Positions 10,979 to 23,400 of a stretch of DNA of 64,000 bases are shown one piece after another (within the stretch, counting starts at the first letter, position 1; each line of letters starts with the position of its first letter). The notes below the pieces were generated by a model that ran no database searches, was not told the DNA's origin, and worked only from the letters and a program-made list of their open reading frames with translations. Both the position numbers and the translations under genes were made by a program. The stretch comes from Acanthococcus lagerstroemiae. Taxonomy: Eukaryota; Arthropoda; Insecta; Hemiptera; Eriococcidae. The stretch is from positions 13,082,001 through 13,146,000 of the forward strand of contig CM063106.1 in NCBI GenBank assembly GCA_031841125.1. Reading direction: 5' to 3'.

Positions 10979-12328
10979 TATGGAATTGTTTTTCCCCTTA
11001 CCGACGGAACACTAGAGGACGGAATGTGCCGCAATTCTTTTTATCTGACTAAAAAAAGGGGGAAGTATGGGAGACCAATACACCTTCAGTAGAATGAAAT
11101 TCGAAAATTTGCGGAAAAAGTGATTTTTCGGTAGCGATAGGAGTGGCGCTATGGGATACTCAAATTCACCCTTTTAAACCTGATCTTCGGCCGACAGTGA
11201 ACAACAGAAATTACTAACTTTGTTTTTTGACTTACAGCGTGCTACTTTTTTTGTTCTCGTGAGAAATAAAAGACTGATGACGTCATGGTACAGTTATTGG
11301 CCACTTCTTTCTTGATGAAATGACTGGTTGACTGACCCGCAGAATAACAAATGTATTGATTGAGCTGGCTGTGAAAACTGAAAAAATAGTCCATTGTCGT
11401 TAAAAGTTTTGGCTATATAAGTTCAAATTGTCATATTTATTGTCTTGTGTTGTTGGTCATGTAACAGTTATATATATATTAGAAAATGAACTGGAATAAT
11501 GGTAAATATAACAGTTGAATAATGGTCAGTGTAACGGTTAATAACCACACATTAGGTCATAAATTGTTATTCTACAATTGAAGAGCTTTTTTCCAAAGTG
11601 ACGTAAGTTAATTTTTTGCTGTTCTAAGAAAATCCATAAAAACAATTTGCACGTCACGCAGTCACCACAAAGAAGGTAGAAATGAGGTGAATTGACTGTC
11701 AAGGATAATACCAGTCGAGTGTGAACAAAATTAGTTCTTGAGGTGGGCCACTTTGGCATAACACAATCTACTTACCATCTTTCAAAATAATGTTGGAGAC
11801 CGTATTTCAACTTAAAACGCATGGAACATCAAACCTAACATAGATAGAGGGTTCAGACCAAGGCTGGATTGTATTTCATCAAATTCTCTATTAGATTGCT
11901 TTGCTATCTCAGAACCACCAAAAAATGACTTAGGCTCTTCAATTGCGTGCTCTCAATTTCAACCGTTACTTAATCGTTAAGTCAGTAATATACTTGCGCA
12001 CGAGACAAGCAGAGGCCTAACAAAGCTGCCTCAGCGCGCCTACAGCGCAGCAGCGATCAGAGACATAGGCTGCGTACTTCGACCATACACGAATAATAGA
12101 CCGCTAGCACTTCATAAGAGCCCGTGATATAGAGTGTAACTAACATCTCACAGCATGTGCGTAAGTAGTGTGTGTAAATGTAATCATCAGCTTATCATAA
12201 CCCTCGAAATAATTCCGCTTCTGATCAGCTGATCGCCCCTCTCACCTATCGATGTTGGTCACAGGGTTTTGTAAACATTAGCGGTTTATCATTCGTAAAT
12301 GGTCTAAGACTTTGTATAGCCTCATGCC
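10979..12328. other. Mostly unique, with one inverted-repeat arm
   Basis: At about 11572-11612 an arm reading TTGAAGAGCTTTTTTCCAAAG followed by TGACGTAAGTTA matches the arms of the element at 54562-55250. A facing GGCCACTTTGG is at 11746-11756, so a 190-bp relative of that element may sit at 11572-11760. Nothing else recognised. Confidence 0.45.
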
Positions 12329-13436
12329 CAGTGATGTTAGACAAAACAGTGTTTTGTCATTTTGTCGGACGAGCATTTCACTTTTTTTTGTTATGTCATG
12401 AGTTTTGTCATGTTTAGAGTTTTGTCATTTTGTTTTTTCATAGTTTTGTTATGTCATGACAAAATTATTTTGTCATTTTGTATCAATTTACATGTCACCA
12501 GTCTTATTCTAACAAAGGTTGCATGTACTCAGAGGCTAAAAAACTTATGAACTGCAGACGACATGAATACTCATTTGTCATATTGTTACGTCTCTGAGAT
12601 TTTAGATTCATATTCCCAATTACCTTCACTGTTATGCCGCATTTCCTTCCGTCTTCAGTAGTTGATATACTACAAGTTGACAAATTGGTGCTTCGGTTAT
12701 AAGTGAAATACTGGTGATGGGTTGAAGGACGTCCCATACTTGATTCAGGCGGATTCCATTTCATTCAACTTCTTTTTGACTTCTAAACCAAACTGCTAAC
12801 TGCTAAAGCTCCAGTCTAACATTTTTTAACTTTTAACTTTTCAACTTCGGTGTTTTGATGAACAAGGATAACTGAAATTTGAGAACTGCCTTTCAATACT
12901 ACCGCAAACCGGACAGGAAAAGACGAACTTACAATATTACAATTTCAGAAGAGGAAAGACAATAGTATGTATTTCATCATTCAGGGGGAAAATTTACAGA
13001 TTCCGCCAAAGTCAAAGGTGAAATGAGAGCCAGACCTCATAAATGATAACACGAATCTCGTTCGGTAATATTATTGCATTATTGGCTTCTGGATTTGGTT
13101 GACTTGTGAAGTTTTGGCTGATAACTTTTTCAACAAAAAGTGTCCGGGGAAAAGACCTAATGTATCAGTTAGTTTAGATACATTTCCTAGGACACCAGTT
13201 CATGTTCTTTCAGTCTTCCTTACTTCTTGCTTCGTGTTCTTTTCTACCGACTTCGCGCAATGACAAAATGTCGTAAAATTTTTTTGCCATTTTGTTTTGT
13301 CATTGATTCATTTTTTTGTTCAGTCATTTCCATTTTGTCATATGACAAAACTGATAAATGGTTTTGTCGTTACGAAAAAATTCCTAAAATTCAATTGTCG
13401 TTTTGTCATTTTGTTTTGTTATGTTTAACAACACTG
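12329..13436 (-). mobile_element. hAT deletion derivative with TGACAAAA subterminal arrays
   Basis: Ends are CAGTGATGTTAGACAAAACA and TGTTATGTTTAACAACACTG, inverted to each other. Flanks CTCATGCC (12321-12328) and CTCATGCG (13437-13444) match at 7 of 8. Both subterminal zones (12345-12490 and 13258-13425) are packed with TTTTGTCA or TGACAAAA words, the pattern of transposase-binding sites known in hAT elements. The middle keeps a BED-finger-like fragment on the minus strand, so the transcriptional 5' end is on the right and most of the transposase has been deleted. 1,108 bp, non-autonomous. Confidence 0.85.
12530..12764 (-). pseudogene. BED-type zinc-finger fragment of hAT transposase
   Basis: The minus-strand frame (86 codons) contains QYFTYNRSTNLSTCSI, then a GRKCG segment and GNMNLKSQRRNN. 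Its layout resembles BED fingers at the N terminus of hAT transposases, which have an aromatic pair, a Cys pair and a final 'NL..HL+..H'. Here one Cys and the last His residues appear altered (KSQRRNN in place of KSHLRRH), so it would not bind zinc. Position inside a hAT element with matching ends supports the reading; alone, the similarity would be weak. Confidence 0.55.
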
Positions 13437-13444
13437 CTCATGCG

Positions 13445-15956
13445 TTGCACGGTCCAATCCATCGGCTGTTCGTTCATCAAAGTGAGGCACTCCTCAGTTA
13501 GCTTCCTTTCACGTGCAGTGTGGACGTAGTTGCATACTGATGAGTTTATCACATCAACAGCTGATCAGCTGTGTACCGCCCACTTTGGATCAGTGGTCCG
13601 GGTTGCCTCACCGCGTTGAACATTGCGCATCTACATATTTACTCTGGCGTGGCAAGCTAACGCGCGCCAAGGCAGTTTCATTCGGCGGCTTCAGCTTGTC
13701 CTGTGTGCCAGCGTATTCCTCGGTTTCAATTCAATGGTTTTAACCTTTATTTAACTGTCATTTTGTGGTTTCAAGCATTCTTCAACGGTCGTATCAGTGT
13801 GGTTGTAACCTTTATTCATGTAATCTCATGTTTTCATTTAATGGATATTTCGGTTGCGTTCTCTGTTTTGAGCCCAGAGTAGATAAAGCAAAGGCGGAGT
13901 ATGCCTGCGAATTATAAGAGTTGGAATTTGTCGGCAAATCTGACCCTTTAGTCAGTATTTTGGACTATTAGTTGTCCTTTTTTTTCTCGCTCTAGAGTGA
14001 TAGGTGGTTTCGGGTTATTGGCTGTAATTGTATTGCAAAAATACTTACAGATATTGATGATTACTAAGGTATGGTTGTGGCGATTGTTACATTGTTTCAG
14101 TCCTGTCACATTTAATAGCAAATGTAGAATTACGTTTCAGCTTCTTGAGTTATGAATGAATGAAACGAATATGTAAAGTCCCTAACATTAGAAGCCTTCT
14201 CTGTTCTTACTTATTGTCCAGCCTTGCATTCTCCTGCACTTCCTTCTCTTTAGTTGAGCCCAGGAAATACAGTGGCGCAGGCACGGGGGTGTTGAGTTAG
14301 AACTCCTTCCCAACAGCCAACACTGTCAAAAAGAGCACTTCAGAATGTATTCTAGCGCTATAATTGCAACAATAAGATGACGGTATATGTGCCGTAGCAA
14401 CCTCTCCCCTCTCACCCCGTCCTCCCTACATAGACTGAGACTTTCCTACGTTGGTGAGGAAATCATCACATACTTTGCTACATTCAGCTGTCTTGTCACC
14501 ACTAATATTAGCAACTGAGCACCGAGCATTTACACCTTATAACCACCATCCTTGCTCCAAAAGTTTTATTAGTTGAACGACAGCGTGAGGTGTGTTCTTG
14601 TATCTAATAGCTCCCATAACTACCCATAAACAGATTTTCGCGTTCAATGTATTAGGCAGGTTTATTATGGAGGCGACCGGGGCGTCAAAATAGCCGGCGG
14701 CCAATAAGCCAATGAAAACTGATTGTCGCTGCAGTTTATTTAGCCGCGAGGAAATCGTTGATTTAAAAAGATGAATTCGAAGTGACGATTTGTTTGGATA
14801 AAATAAGAGAATCAGAAAGGGCGCGTGGGTCGTGCGGTGGCTGGAAAACGCTTTAGATATGCATCATTAAACGGGATCTTTTAAGCCATTTCGCCAGCCC
14901 GAAAGATTCAGTTTGTTGCACGTAAAATATATATAGACGAATATATAGTAATAAATAAAATCCGGCCGAGCCCTCGGCGGCTCGCTCTGCGCTGCCCGTA
15001 CTCAGTGCCGCCTTATTATTCCGCTCGCCGGAATTAATAATACAGGCTTCGACGATAATGACAAAATTTCAAAAGACGTTTTCATAATTTTCGCTCCCTC
15101 GGCGGAGCTGCGATTCCGAATTCAAAACCGCACTCGGAGCCTTTATTTCAACGTCGGACGCGCGCGGCGTGCCACACCGCGCTCCGCTAATGACGAATCT
15201 CCGTCTCATAATTATTTTCGTTTCACGTCGAATCCAGCCGATGCTAATGAATGTGCTCTCGTATTCGATCTTCGTAATTAGATTTCCAGTGTACCTGAAT
15301 GGGCGATCAGGATACGAGAGAGGCCGAAAAAAAGAATGAAGATAAAAACGGCGGCAGCGATCACGCCATGCGCCATACCACGTCAAGCCACGTGGTGTAT
15401 GCAAGCAAGAAACTTGGAGCGAGTGGTTCGAAGTTCGAAGTTTGAACTTCGAAGGCGAGAAATGATGGTCTCGCTGACGCGGTAGCAGCAGCCATGAAAC
15501 GAGCAAGAAAAACGTCGTCATTGTCTTCGTCGACAATTAGCGAAATACATACCGACCGCACTCGGCGCGACCAATAAAACGAATAGCACAGCGAATTCCA
15601 CCATGACTAATTATAAAACACAATTAAATGCTCAATTGCTTCTATTATATCTAATAACCGAGTAAAATTACGAGAGTGATTCTGATGTTCGTTCACGACG
15701 CGGTGGTTACCGCCATTAATGGATGCCACTGCGTGAGGAACAATAACTAACACTTTTTTTCCCTTTTTATTTCCTCTCGTGCTTTTCTTTTTATTCGGGT
15801 TTTTGCCAATCAAAATACCCTGCGGCGTTGGATTTTTTTTTTCATGAAAGCCCATGTTTATGAAATTTTGTTTGTTTACAAATGTCAGCCTAGGAACGTT
15901 AGTTTACGGATAGCCAGTCATGTGAGAAGGAGAATTAAAACGGTCTTGAATAGTTG
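13445..15956. other. Unique stretch, CpG-containing block at 14640-15600
   Basis: 13445-14640 has no recognised gene; a CAGTGGCGCAGGCACGGGGG word at 14271 resembles a hAT MITE left end without a partner. 14640-15600 is markedly richer in CpG and palindromic TTCGAA words. A 155-codon minus frame (15069-15536) there shows no domain. The block could be conserved regulatory DNA or an exon flank; only cross-species alignment would tell. Confidence 0.4.
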
Positions 15957-16000
15957 CAGGGTGTCTACTGGCAAGTAAAACAACCAAAACAAGTAAATAG
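15957..16000. mobile_element. Left end of a GGTGTCT-ended element (truncated)
   Basis: CAGGGTGTCTACTGG at 15957 matches the ends at 5236, 62984 and the reverse of 63830. No opposing end is found nearby, and the following sequence does not match the family bodies for long. Probably an end fragment. Confidence 0.45.
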
Positions 16001-16106
16001 CAAGCACTGAATCGGCTTCTGATCATGGAAATAGTAACCTTTCTTGGGCAGAGCAACCAAAACTTTGAAAATTCCATAAATACGGTGATATAGTTAATGC
16101 CTGCTA

Positions 16107-16405
16107 GAGCGCGTAGCGATGCACGCATGTCAAAGTGGCTCTCCAGCTCTCAAGACACCGTATCCCTGGCCTCGGAAACAACCCTTACGAGTATCGTGTC
16201 AACGACTAGAGGGGACGCTTCGAGGCCGGCTTGGGCTCCCATGACCTGAATTCACGCTGTCCAGCCAGGTCCACTGGGGCAGCACCCTACTGACCGAGGC
16301 AACGCTCACCTAGCGTTCACCTGGAACTCGGATGACCTCCAACCGGGCCGCGCTTCCTTCACCCCTCACCTCGTTATCTTCGTTCGTGTAGCAACGCAGG
16401 ATGAT
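16107..16405 (-). repeat. SINE-body repeat, copy 2
   Basis: Runs parallel to 55572-55865 in the same orientation: GATGCACGCATGTCAAAGTGG, CGAGTATCG-type word, CTACTGACCGAGG, TTCACCCCTCACCTCGTTAT. It ends at about 16405 where the tRNA-like head would follow in a complete copy. Diverged with several indels. Minus strand is given because the linked tRNA promoter boxes at 56 kb and 20.4 kb read on the minus strand. Confidence 0.7.
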
Positions 16406-16940
16406 ACGTGATATAATTACGAAAAATTGCCAAAATTCTATTATGGAGAAAAGAAAAACAAATAAACTTTATTATTAAGAAAAGTAATTATTTCTAGCAT
16501 TGAACCACATCATTTCATTCCATTAATCTGATCTAACTTGGTTGTGACACCAGTCTTTCAAACGAAATACTTATTTCAAATTTTATTAAAAGAACGTTAC
16601 TGTTGTACCAATTTGGAAGGCTTCTTTTTTTAAGGCTATTTTTTAAACTTGTGTGTTAGTATAAGATATCATATCAAGTATAAAATCAAAGATAACGTGA
16701 CTACACGTTAACACTCTGATCTGGGCAGGTTGTATATAGCAAAAAAGGAAAATTACAGCCGATGCACTTGGAGTACATTTTAACAGAATAAAAATATTAT
16801 TCTACATCTGAAGCTTATACAAGGAATAAAAGTATTACAATGAATGTTGAACCATCAAGTGATAGAAACAAACCTAGTCCACGCTTGCTACAGCGAAATT
16901 CAAACGTTATTCTACAAACGAATTCATCAGCTTAAAATGC
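16406..16940. other. AT-rich stretch, nothing recognised
   Basis: Long AT-rich sequence with no frame of interest and no clear repeat. Confidence 0.4.
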
Positions 16941-16944
16941 CATG

Positions 16945-17600
16945 TAGGGTAAATCGTCCACTTTTGGCCAGGGCACCATCTTTGGCCAGGTTTTTCATAA
17001 ATTTGCTAGCAAATAAGGACTGGGTAATACTGGGAATGTGATTTTTGCACTATGAAATCAGTGAACACTGCCGTGTATCCGGTGTGTTGTATTTTCAAGG
17101 TTACGTCGCCCATTCTTTTTAAAAAATAATTGATCTGTGGTGGACTTCAAAACTTCAGTGATTTCTTATCAAAACTCAAAGATCGTCATACGAACACTTC
17201 CAGGCGGTAATTGCACTAAAAGCAATGTATTTTTCTACTTTAGTAACGGATTTTGATTTAAAGAATTGGTTGTTACTCTGTTTTTCATTAATCAAGAGGC
17301 ATGGCCAAGTGAGGGTCTCGAATTTAATGATTTCACCATCTTTGACCAGCAACGAGATTTGTTTTTATGAATAATATGAATTTAAAATGCAACTTATTAT
17401 GTTAGAAGCACTATTTTTTCACGAAGAAATACGTCTAATGCCTTCTATTTGCACTCCTCCACTACTTTCTAAGCTTATTTCAGCTTAAACGTGTAAAAAT
17501 TCTGTCCTGAAAATGAAATATAATCAATGGGGCCAAAAATGGTAATGAAGTGGGCCATAGATGGCAAAACTGGCCAAAGATGGGTGTTTTCGGTAAGCTT
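16945..17600. mobile_element. Candidate element with TTTGGCCA subterminal repeats
   Basis: The left part has CACTTTTGGCCAGG and CACCATCTTTGGCCAGG; the right part has their reverse forms, TGGGCCATAGATGGC and TGGCCAAAGATGGG. CACCATCTTTGACCAG recurs at 17335. The outermost sequences (AGGGTAAATCGTCC on the left; GGTGTTTTCGGTAAG on the right) are only loosely inverted. No protein and no sure target duplication. Likely a non-autonomous DNA element; boundaries approximate. Confidence 0.45.
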
Positions 17601-17687
17601 TCTAGTAGAACAGATATGAATACTATTTCTCTCAAGACCGAATTAATACTGACTTATCAAGGTTGAGTCGAACTCTCCAGTCCTGAG

Positions 17688-17970
17688 CAGGGGCGTACGC
17701 ACGGGGGGGGGAGTCCCCCTCCCATAGGCCAAAAAAAACGAGAGAAGGGAAAAATGATATTTTGAGGCATAATGCAATAACCTCAAGTATTATCAGAAAA
17801 TATACCAATTCAGGCCGGTCATCCGTTTTTTCATGACTGATTACCTACTACAGTATACACATTTTTTATGCTTCAAATAACACCAGAGTGTTGTCACCTT
17901 AAAAATTACAGTATTTCGTTTCCCAAGTTTTGTCAACCCCTCCCTTGCTGAAATCCTGCGTACGCGCCTG
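17688..17970. mobile_element. hAT-type MITE with perfect 8-bp target duplication
   Basis: Left end CAGGGGCGTACGCACGG, right end CCTGCGTACGCGCCTG, inverted with a high match. Flanks GTCCTGAG at 17680-17687 and 17971-17978 are identical. About nine G follow the left end and CCCCTCCC precedes the right end. 283 bp, no protein. The clean duplication shows a precise, complete insertion. Confidence 0.92.
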
Positions 17971-18012
17971 GTCCTGAGCCCAGTTTTCGATAGCAACAAG
18001 TGACTGTTGCAA

Positions 18013-18400
18013 TTTTGATGTCGCTACACTTTGACTTTCATCACTAGCCAGGACAGCGATGAGACTGTTGTGGTACGAAGAATCTGTGGGATACCATGCT
18101 TGTAAAGAAGGTACAGCAGGGGTCCAAGCACACTACCTTGGAAGACCCCAGCTTGGATGTTATACCATTCAGTAGTTGCAGTTGCATGCATCACTTGAAA
18201 TTGTTTGTCATCGAGGTAGTAATGTAGAACAGTATACATAGGAAGCATCTGGAAGGTGTTGGTGTACTTTGAATACAGAAGGCCTAGATGCTCAGACTCG
18301 ATTAAATGCCAGGGCTGAGTCAAGAAATGCAGCAGAGCTGTAGTAGAGTGAAAGGCACAGTTATGGGCCGCCCTAACTCTTCTCAACATCTCGGCTCAAA
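18013..18400 (-). pseudogene. Jockey-like LINE reverse-transcriptase relic
   Basis: The minus frame contains HSTTALLHFLTQ, YYLDDKQFQV and the hallmark AGVFQGSVLGPLLYLLY, the AGVPQGSVLGPLLY box of Jockey-like reverse transcriptases. In a shifted frame near 18310 the FLDSALAFNRV segment recalls 'FLDI.KAFDRVWH', the first catalytic Asp motif, here with Asp replaced. After PQILRTTT the catalytic (F/Y)ADD box is missing: the next readable words, AVLASDE, are those normally just after it, so the active site has been deleted with a frameshift. No endonuclease or tail is attached. A dead internal fragment of about 390 bp. Confidence 0.88.
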
Positions 18401-20221
18401 ATTATCCGATTTTAAGAAGTGATGTGTCGAAAGGTGAGGCATACATATAGTTTAGTTGTATGGACCAAAAGGAATTTTTTTAACTTTGTAAGTTCACCTC
18501 TACCGCAATTTTTGTGAAATTGAAAGTTCTACAAATATAAACCACCTTAAGAAATTCAAAAATTTCATCAAAAAATTGGACTTCAAATATAAATATTTTT
18601 GAATAATATAATACATATTATTAGTAAGTATAACTTTTTGATGCTTACTTTCAGTCGTTCTGATGTCATCACATTTAATAATCTTCAAAATAATTGAACT
18701 TTAAAATGTAGCCAATTTTAACAATATGAGTTGATAACATAATAAGAACAAACAACGTTACACAGCACTAAAACACTGAACCGGAGCGCTGATAACTGGA
18801 TAGAACAATGTTGTTTCAAGGTCTGGTAACATATTTAGGGTTTAGTTCGCCAGGAGCGCTAGCAGTAGTTTCTGTAGGGGTGGTTCATAATTGTATCTTG
18901 TACTCCGTATTTAATGGTCTGTAATCCGATTCTCTCCTAATTTCGATTAACTTACTATTTCGGACAAGAAATAAGACATTATTTTACCTTTACTTTTTGA
19001 ATAAACTCATCTTTGCTGCAGATATCCCCTCCCCCTACACACGGAACCTGTGTAAATTTGGACGTGGATCCGCATATTAATGCGCAAACGGGTACTGTAG
19101 GTACGTGTAAATGTTTTTCTCTTGTATCCAATTAGGAAGGAAAACGCCGAAAATCGGATTGAAAAGTTAGTATCAGTCGGCTGGCGGGGGAGGGCGAAAA
19201 TTAAAACTTTTAATACACTTCACGTTCACCATTTAGGATAAACGAGGACTTTATACTTGTTACTTCGAAAATTTTTACGTTTATTCTCATTAGCGTAAAA
19301 TAACGACCTCTTTCACTTTTTTCTTCACTTTACCGCTTTTTCCGTCTCGTTTTTTCTTTCTCGCGAAAGGTTAATTTTGCAAAAAGAATTAAATTCTTTA
19401 AAAAAGAAAAAAATAACGTGAGGATGGAGTGAGCGAGAGGGCAAAATGAAACTTTGTAACGTACAACGTAATTTGGATTCGGCGAGTTTTCTTTCGACTC
19501 GCTGTTTTACGGTTGATTTCGTACGACATAAAAATATGCGATTTCGCCAGCCTAAAAGAAAATGTGTCGATTCGGAGAGGCGAAATTTCAATAAACCTCT
19601 TACGTTTTCCAAAATCGTTTTGTTAAGATGAATTTTCCTTCGCCGTTCGGCGTTCAACGAGTGGGAGTTCCAGACAACGACGCGGCAAATGCGCCGAAAT
19701 TTTCCGTGCGAATGAAGTTGAACCCTTCGACCAATATTTTCCGAAGAATTATCGTAGGTGCCTTTGGTTGTGCAGATACGATCAGTTGCGAGCTGTGAAC
19801 ATAATTTGGGGAGCAAAACTTTCAATCGTAACGCTACCCGCTCATGGCCGAGAGCCAGAATTGTAGAAAATTCCAAGAAATGGAAACATTCTAAATTTTA
19901 GGATTCGAATCCGCGAAAAAATCGTCAGAAATCAAGGATCCGAAGCCCGCAACAGAATTATTTTCAGTGGAAGGAAGAATTCGGTCCTGGAAGAAAAGAT
20001 TCTGTGGAATTCAAAATGAATCCAGATCTAAATTCGTTATGGCAAAAGGATTCTGGAATAATCTATTCGAGGAATGCTCGAAACAAAAATTCAACTTTAC
20101 CTACGCGTGATTAATGAGAAATTACGCGACCAATCACTCAATCAGTGATTAGGAATTCAGTGAAACTAAATCTAAGAATCTGAACTAATGGATTTTAAAT
20201 TTGAGAACACGAATTTAATAG
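18401..20221. other. Unique stretch, no gene recognised
   Basis: 18400-18950 is AT-rich. From about 19050 to 20150 the sequence is unique with frequent CpG and TTCGAA words. A 183-codon minus frame (19325-19876) is Lys/Arg-rich and without motif; I see no acceptor or donor pattern that would make it an exon. Confidence 0.4.
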
Positions 20222-20450
20222 GGGGAAGAGGAGTTCTCTTCTCCGATATTACTCTCAACCCGAGCCTGGAATCTGCCCTTTTGAGCATTACCTCAGAGAC
20301 GTCGGGGAGACTGTTATGGCTGTCTTAGCTCTATTCTCTTCTGGCCGAAAATTCGGCTTAGGTCGAAATGTAGCAAGTTGCTACGTGGGCTCGAACCCGG
20401 GACCTCCGGGTTCCGAGACCAGCGCGCTCCCGACCCCTCAAGGGGAAGGG
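20222..20450 (-). repeat. tRNA-derived SINE, head and proximal body
   Basis: On the minus strand the sequence begins with a tRNA-like head: an A-box-like GGGTCGGGAGCGCGC (20422-20436), an anticodon-loop-like CTCGGAA and a B box GGTTCGAGCC (about 20389-20398). The body follows, with the conserved word GACGTCTCTGAGGTAATGCTC. The same body and a decayed head are at 55870-56090. The head is expected to give an internal RNA polymerase III promoter. The anticodon loop would read CGG (proline) if the alignment is right, which is uncertain. Confidence 0.8.
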
Positions 20451-23400
20451 ATAGTAAAATTAGGATTCAATTTCGGTCTTCGATGTCGCTGAATTCATTT
20501 TTGGTGGTTCGATAATTTTATGGTATCGAAGCTGAAAGAAGAATTTTTAAATTTAAAAGAGACAAAACACACGGGTTTGTTGCTTCTTGAATTTAGGTGG
20601 TCGCTGGAACCTGTATCAGTGTGCCTCGAAGTTGAAAATTCGAATAATTGCCGATTCAGAGGTAAATTTTTTGTGCACCAATAAAAAATGTGTTGGTTGA
20701 GAGGAGGTTGTAAATGTGATGCGATCTGAGAAAAGGTCCATAAAGTCGGCAAACTTTAATTTGCTGTAGAACGAAAAGACGAAAATAAGGTCGTTTCTGA
20801 CGGGAATGACAGAAGTACACTTTGGGAACATGCCACAGAAATAATAGAGAATCGGGATGCTTCTAAGCTGTGGTATGACATGAAATGTGAAATAAGAGAA
20901 AGGTACACTAAGTCGGAAATGAGGTAGGCGTGTCTATTTGATACCGCGTGTCGCATTTCTGATACCGGTCACGTTATCACTCAATCGTTTGTTATCTCAT
21001 TGAAGTCATTCTTCTTTTAAGCTTTTATTTTTAAATTTGAAATTAAAATAGAACTCTCGATCTGTTTGGTAAAGTTCGGATGTCACTGTTTGTGTCTCAT
21101 TGGGAGATGTGAGTGGTTTTTCTGTCTGTGTGTACTCTCGCTCAGTTCGGTCATGGCGGCTGAGTGTAGAAGTCTGGAACCAATGTGAGAATAATGAAAC
21201 AATCGTGATGAACGGACCAGGGAGTTGGCTTACTCACATGACTTTGAGTAGCTCCGTAATGGATACACAAGGATCAGTTTATACAGGTTGCGGACTTGAA
21301 AGAAAGAGTGCTGTATCCACGTATGAAGATGGAAGACTACAGAATATCGTATGGACAATGCTGATCTACCCGAGTATTCGCTATCTAAGTTCCACTAGGA
21401 GCGCTAATGTCAAAGACGAAAATATGATACGTGTACACATTACACCATAAGAACGTGTGCTCATAAAAGTGTTGCTCGCGGCTTTTATATTGATTTTTAC
21501 GAAAAAATGTTGAGAACGAAAGTTGTAGCCCTTATCATTTCCTATCAGATGGGCTTAATTTTGGATTTTTCGGATTACTTTTTTTATCATCATCCTCCCA
21601 TGTCATGTTTTTGTCCAAATTCACCAATCAGTGAAGAGTAAATGTTGTTTTCGTTAACAGTCGCCTGGAGCGTCTCTTTTGCATACATACGCGAATACCA
21701 CTGAGAGATTTTCTCATGAGGAGAAGCAACTTATGTAGACAGAAAACAGGTCTGTCACATTGGGGAGCTCTCTGAGCTAAAAGTTTGTCGGCCTGAAAAA
21801 TTTTACTATCCAGGGTCGTCCACAAACATCGAAATGAAAAGCCGTTTTTAAAGACCCTACGTTGCACCTCTTAGAATTGTGGACTCGGTGCTGGGTTGAT
21901 AGAAGTGTCAACAACAAACGTCCTGGATACTCAGATAGTTTGCCAAATTGAGGGAAAAAGCACAGGGAAAGTGTTGCACCCTTTCGCCGCCCATGGAAAA
22001 GAAGTAAGACGACGCATCGCAATCGATCAGTGGATGTATGCCTGTACTAATGAGTCCACTCAGCCTGTTCCTCGTATTGTTCTTGGAATTTGTGGTTCGC
22101 CGGTTCGTTCATCGAGGGGTGGATATATGGTGCATCTCTGTACGGATAGAAAACAAGAGAAAACTATAATGTACCAAATGAAAGTGTCCAACAACGCTTC
22201 GATTTATGATCTCTGTTCACGAGGTTAATCCCATTTTAACCTTTGAGGTTAGTGATTTCTCAGTAGCTGTCACGCCTTCGCTAATCAACGGGCCACAAGT
22301 ATCGGGTACCTTGAAAGGCGGAATCGGAATTTTTTTCGTTTCTACGACTGATCTGCTGTGCATTATCCATTTTCTTGTAGCACGTACATGCCTGTAAAGG
22401 CAATTGGCAGGCGAGATGTAGGTACAAGCCTTAAAAATTCATGCCGCGGACGAGAAACGTGTTTGCTCGAACATATCTGGCTAAGGAGAAAATGAAACCC
22501 CTTCGACGATAATAGCACATAGCTCGTTTTAGCTGCTCTCTTAAAAGATAATTACAGTAACCGCCCGGTATTTTCTCATTTCTTTGGCCGGTGAAATTAA
22601 ATTACAAACGAGCCATTCGGGGCTGGAATTGCGCGAAAACGATTTTATTTCGCGCTCGCATAAAATAAATCAACGAAAATGAACGTAAGCGGCGTTTTCG
22701 AGGGCGTCTTGTTCGAAATTCGGGCGACTATTAGCGATCATTATTTTTAGAGGAGCGAGAGAGTCGGCAGATACAGTATACTGTATTATACACTTGAGTT
22801 GCAAAAACCATTTCGGTCGTACTCACTCGACTATTTCCGGCCTTTCGAGTGGCGGATTCGTTAAGATTTTTCATTTTGAAAAGGACGCTGCATGCAGCGA
22901 GGAATGCGTCGAGATGAGGGCTTTTAAATCTGATCTCGCGTTCGCGTGTACTTTTCTTTCCTCTTTTTTATTACAATTTTTTTTTTTTTTTTTTTTTTTT
23001 TTACTATTCTTCGTACATACATCGTGGAATTTACGACGGGGTCAGCCCGACTGATGGCTGAGCATTTCATAAAAATAGTTTACCGTTAATTACCAAGTTC
23101 AAAAATGTTAACTATTTGATTTTTTTTTTCTTCATCGAGGAAGAGTATTGTACGTATATCGCATCGTAAAAGGCAGCGCAAGAATTATTCCCACATGACA
23201 ATAACATTTTACGCGCGATACGTCGGGAAAAATTGAACGCAGCTTCGGGGGGCTCCCGCTTTCTCGCTGTAATTAACACATCAAAATATGTCTGTTCATT
23301 AATCTTCCTCGTCTTCCTCTCTATGACTCCGACCGTGAACGAAACTGGAAGCTCCGACCGAGGCTGTCTAGTGTTTCGAAATTTCGCGGATCATGTCTCC

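Noticed and set aside
15069..15536. 155-codon minus frame
   Set aside because: Sits in CpG-rich unique DNA where stop codons are rarer; no recognisable protein family.
19325..19876. 183-codon minus frame, the longest in the window
   Set aside because: Lys/Arg-rich with low-complexity phenylalanine runs, no motif; could not be supported as a gene or exon.
20388..20445. Possible functional tRNA gene
   Set aside because: A and B boxes are present but no acceptor stem closes and the downstream sequence is a repeated SINE body.
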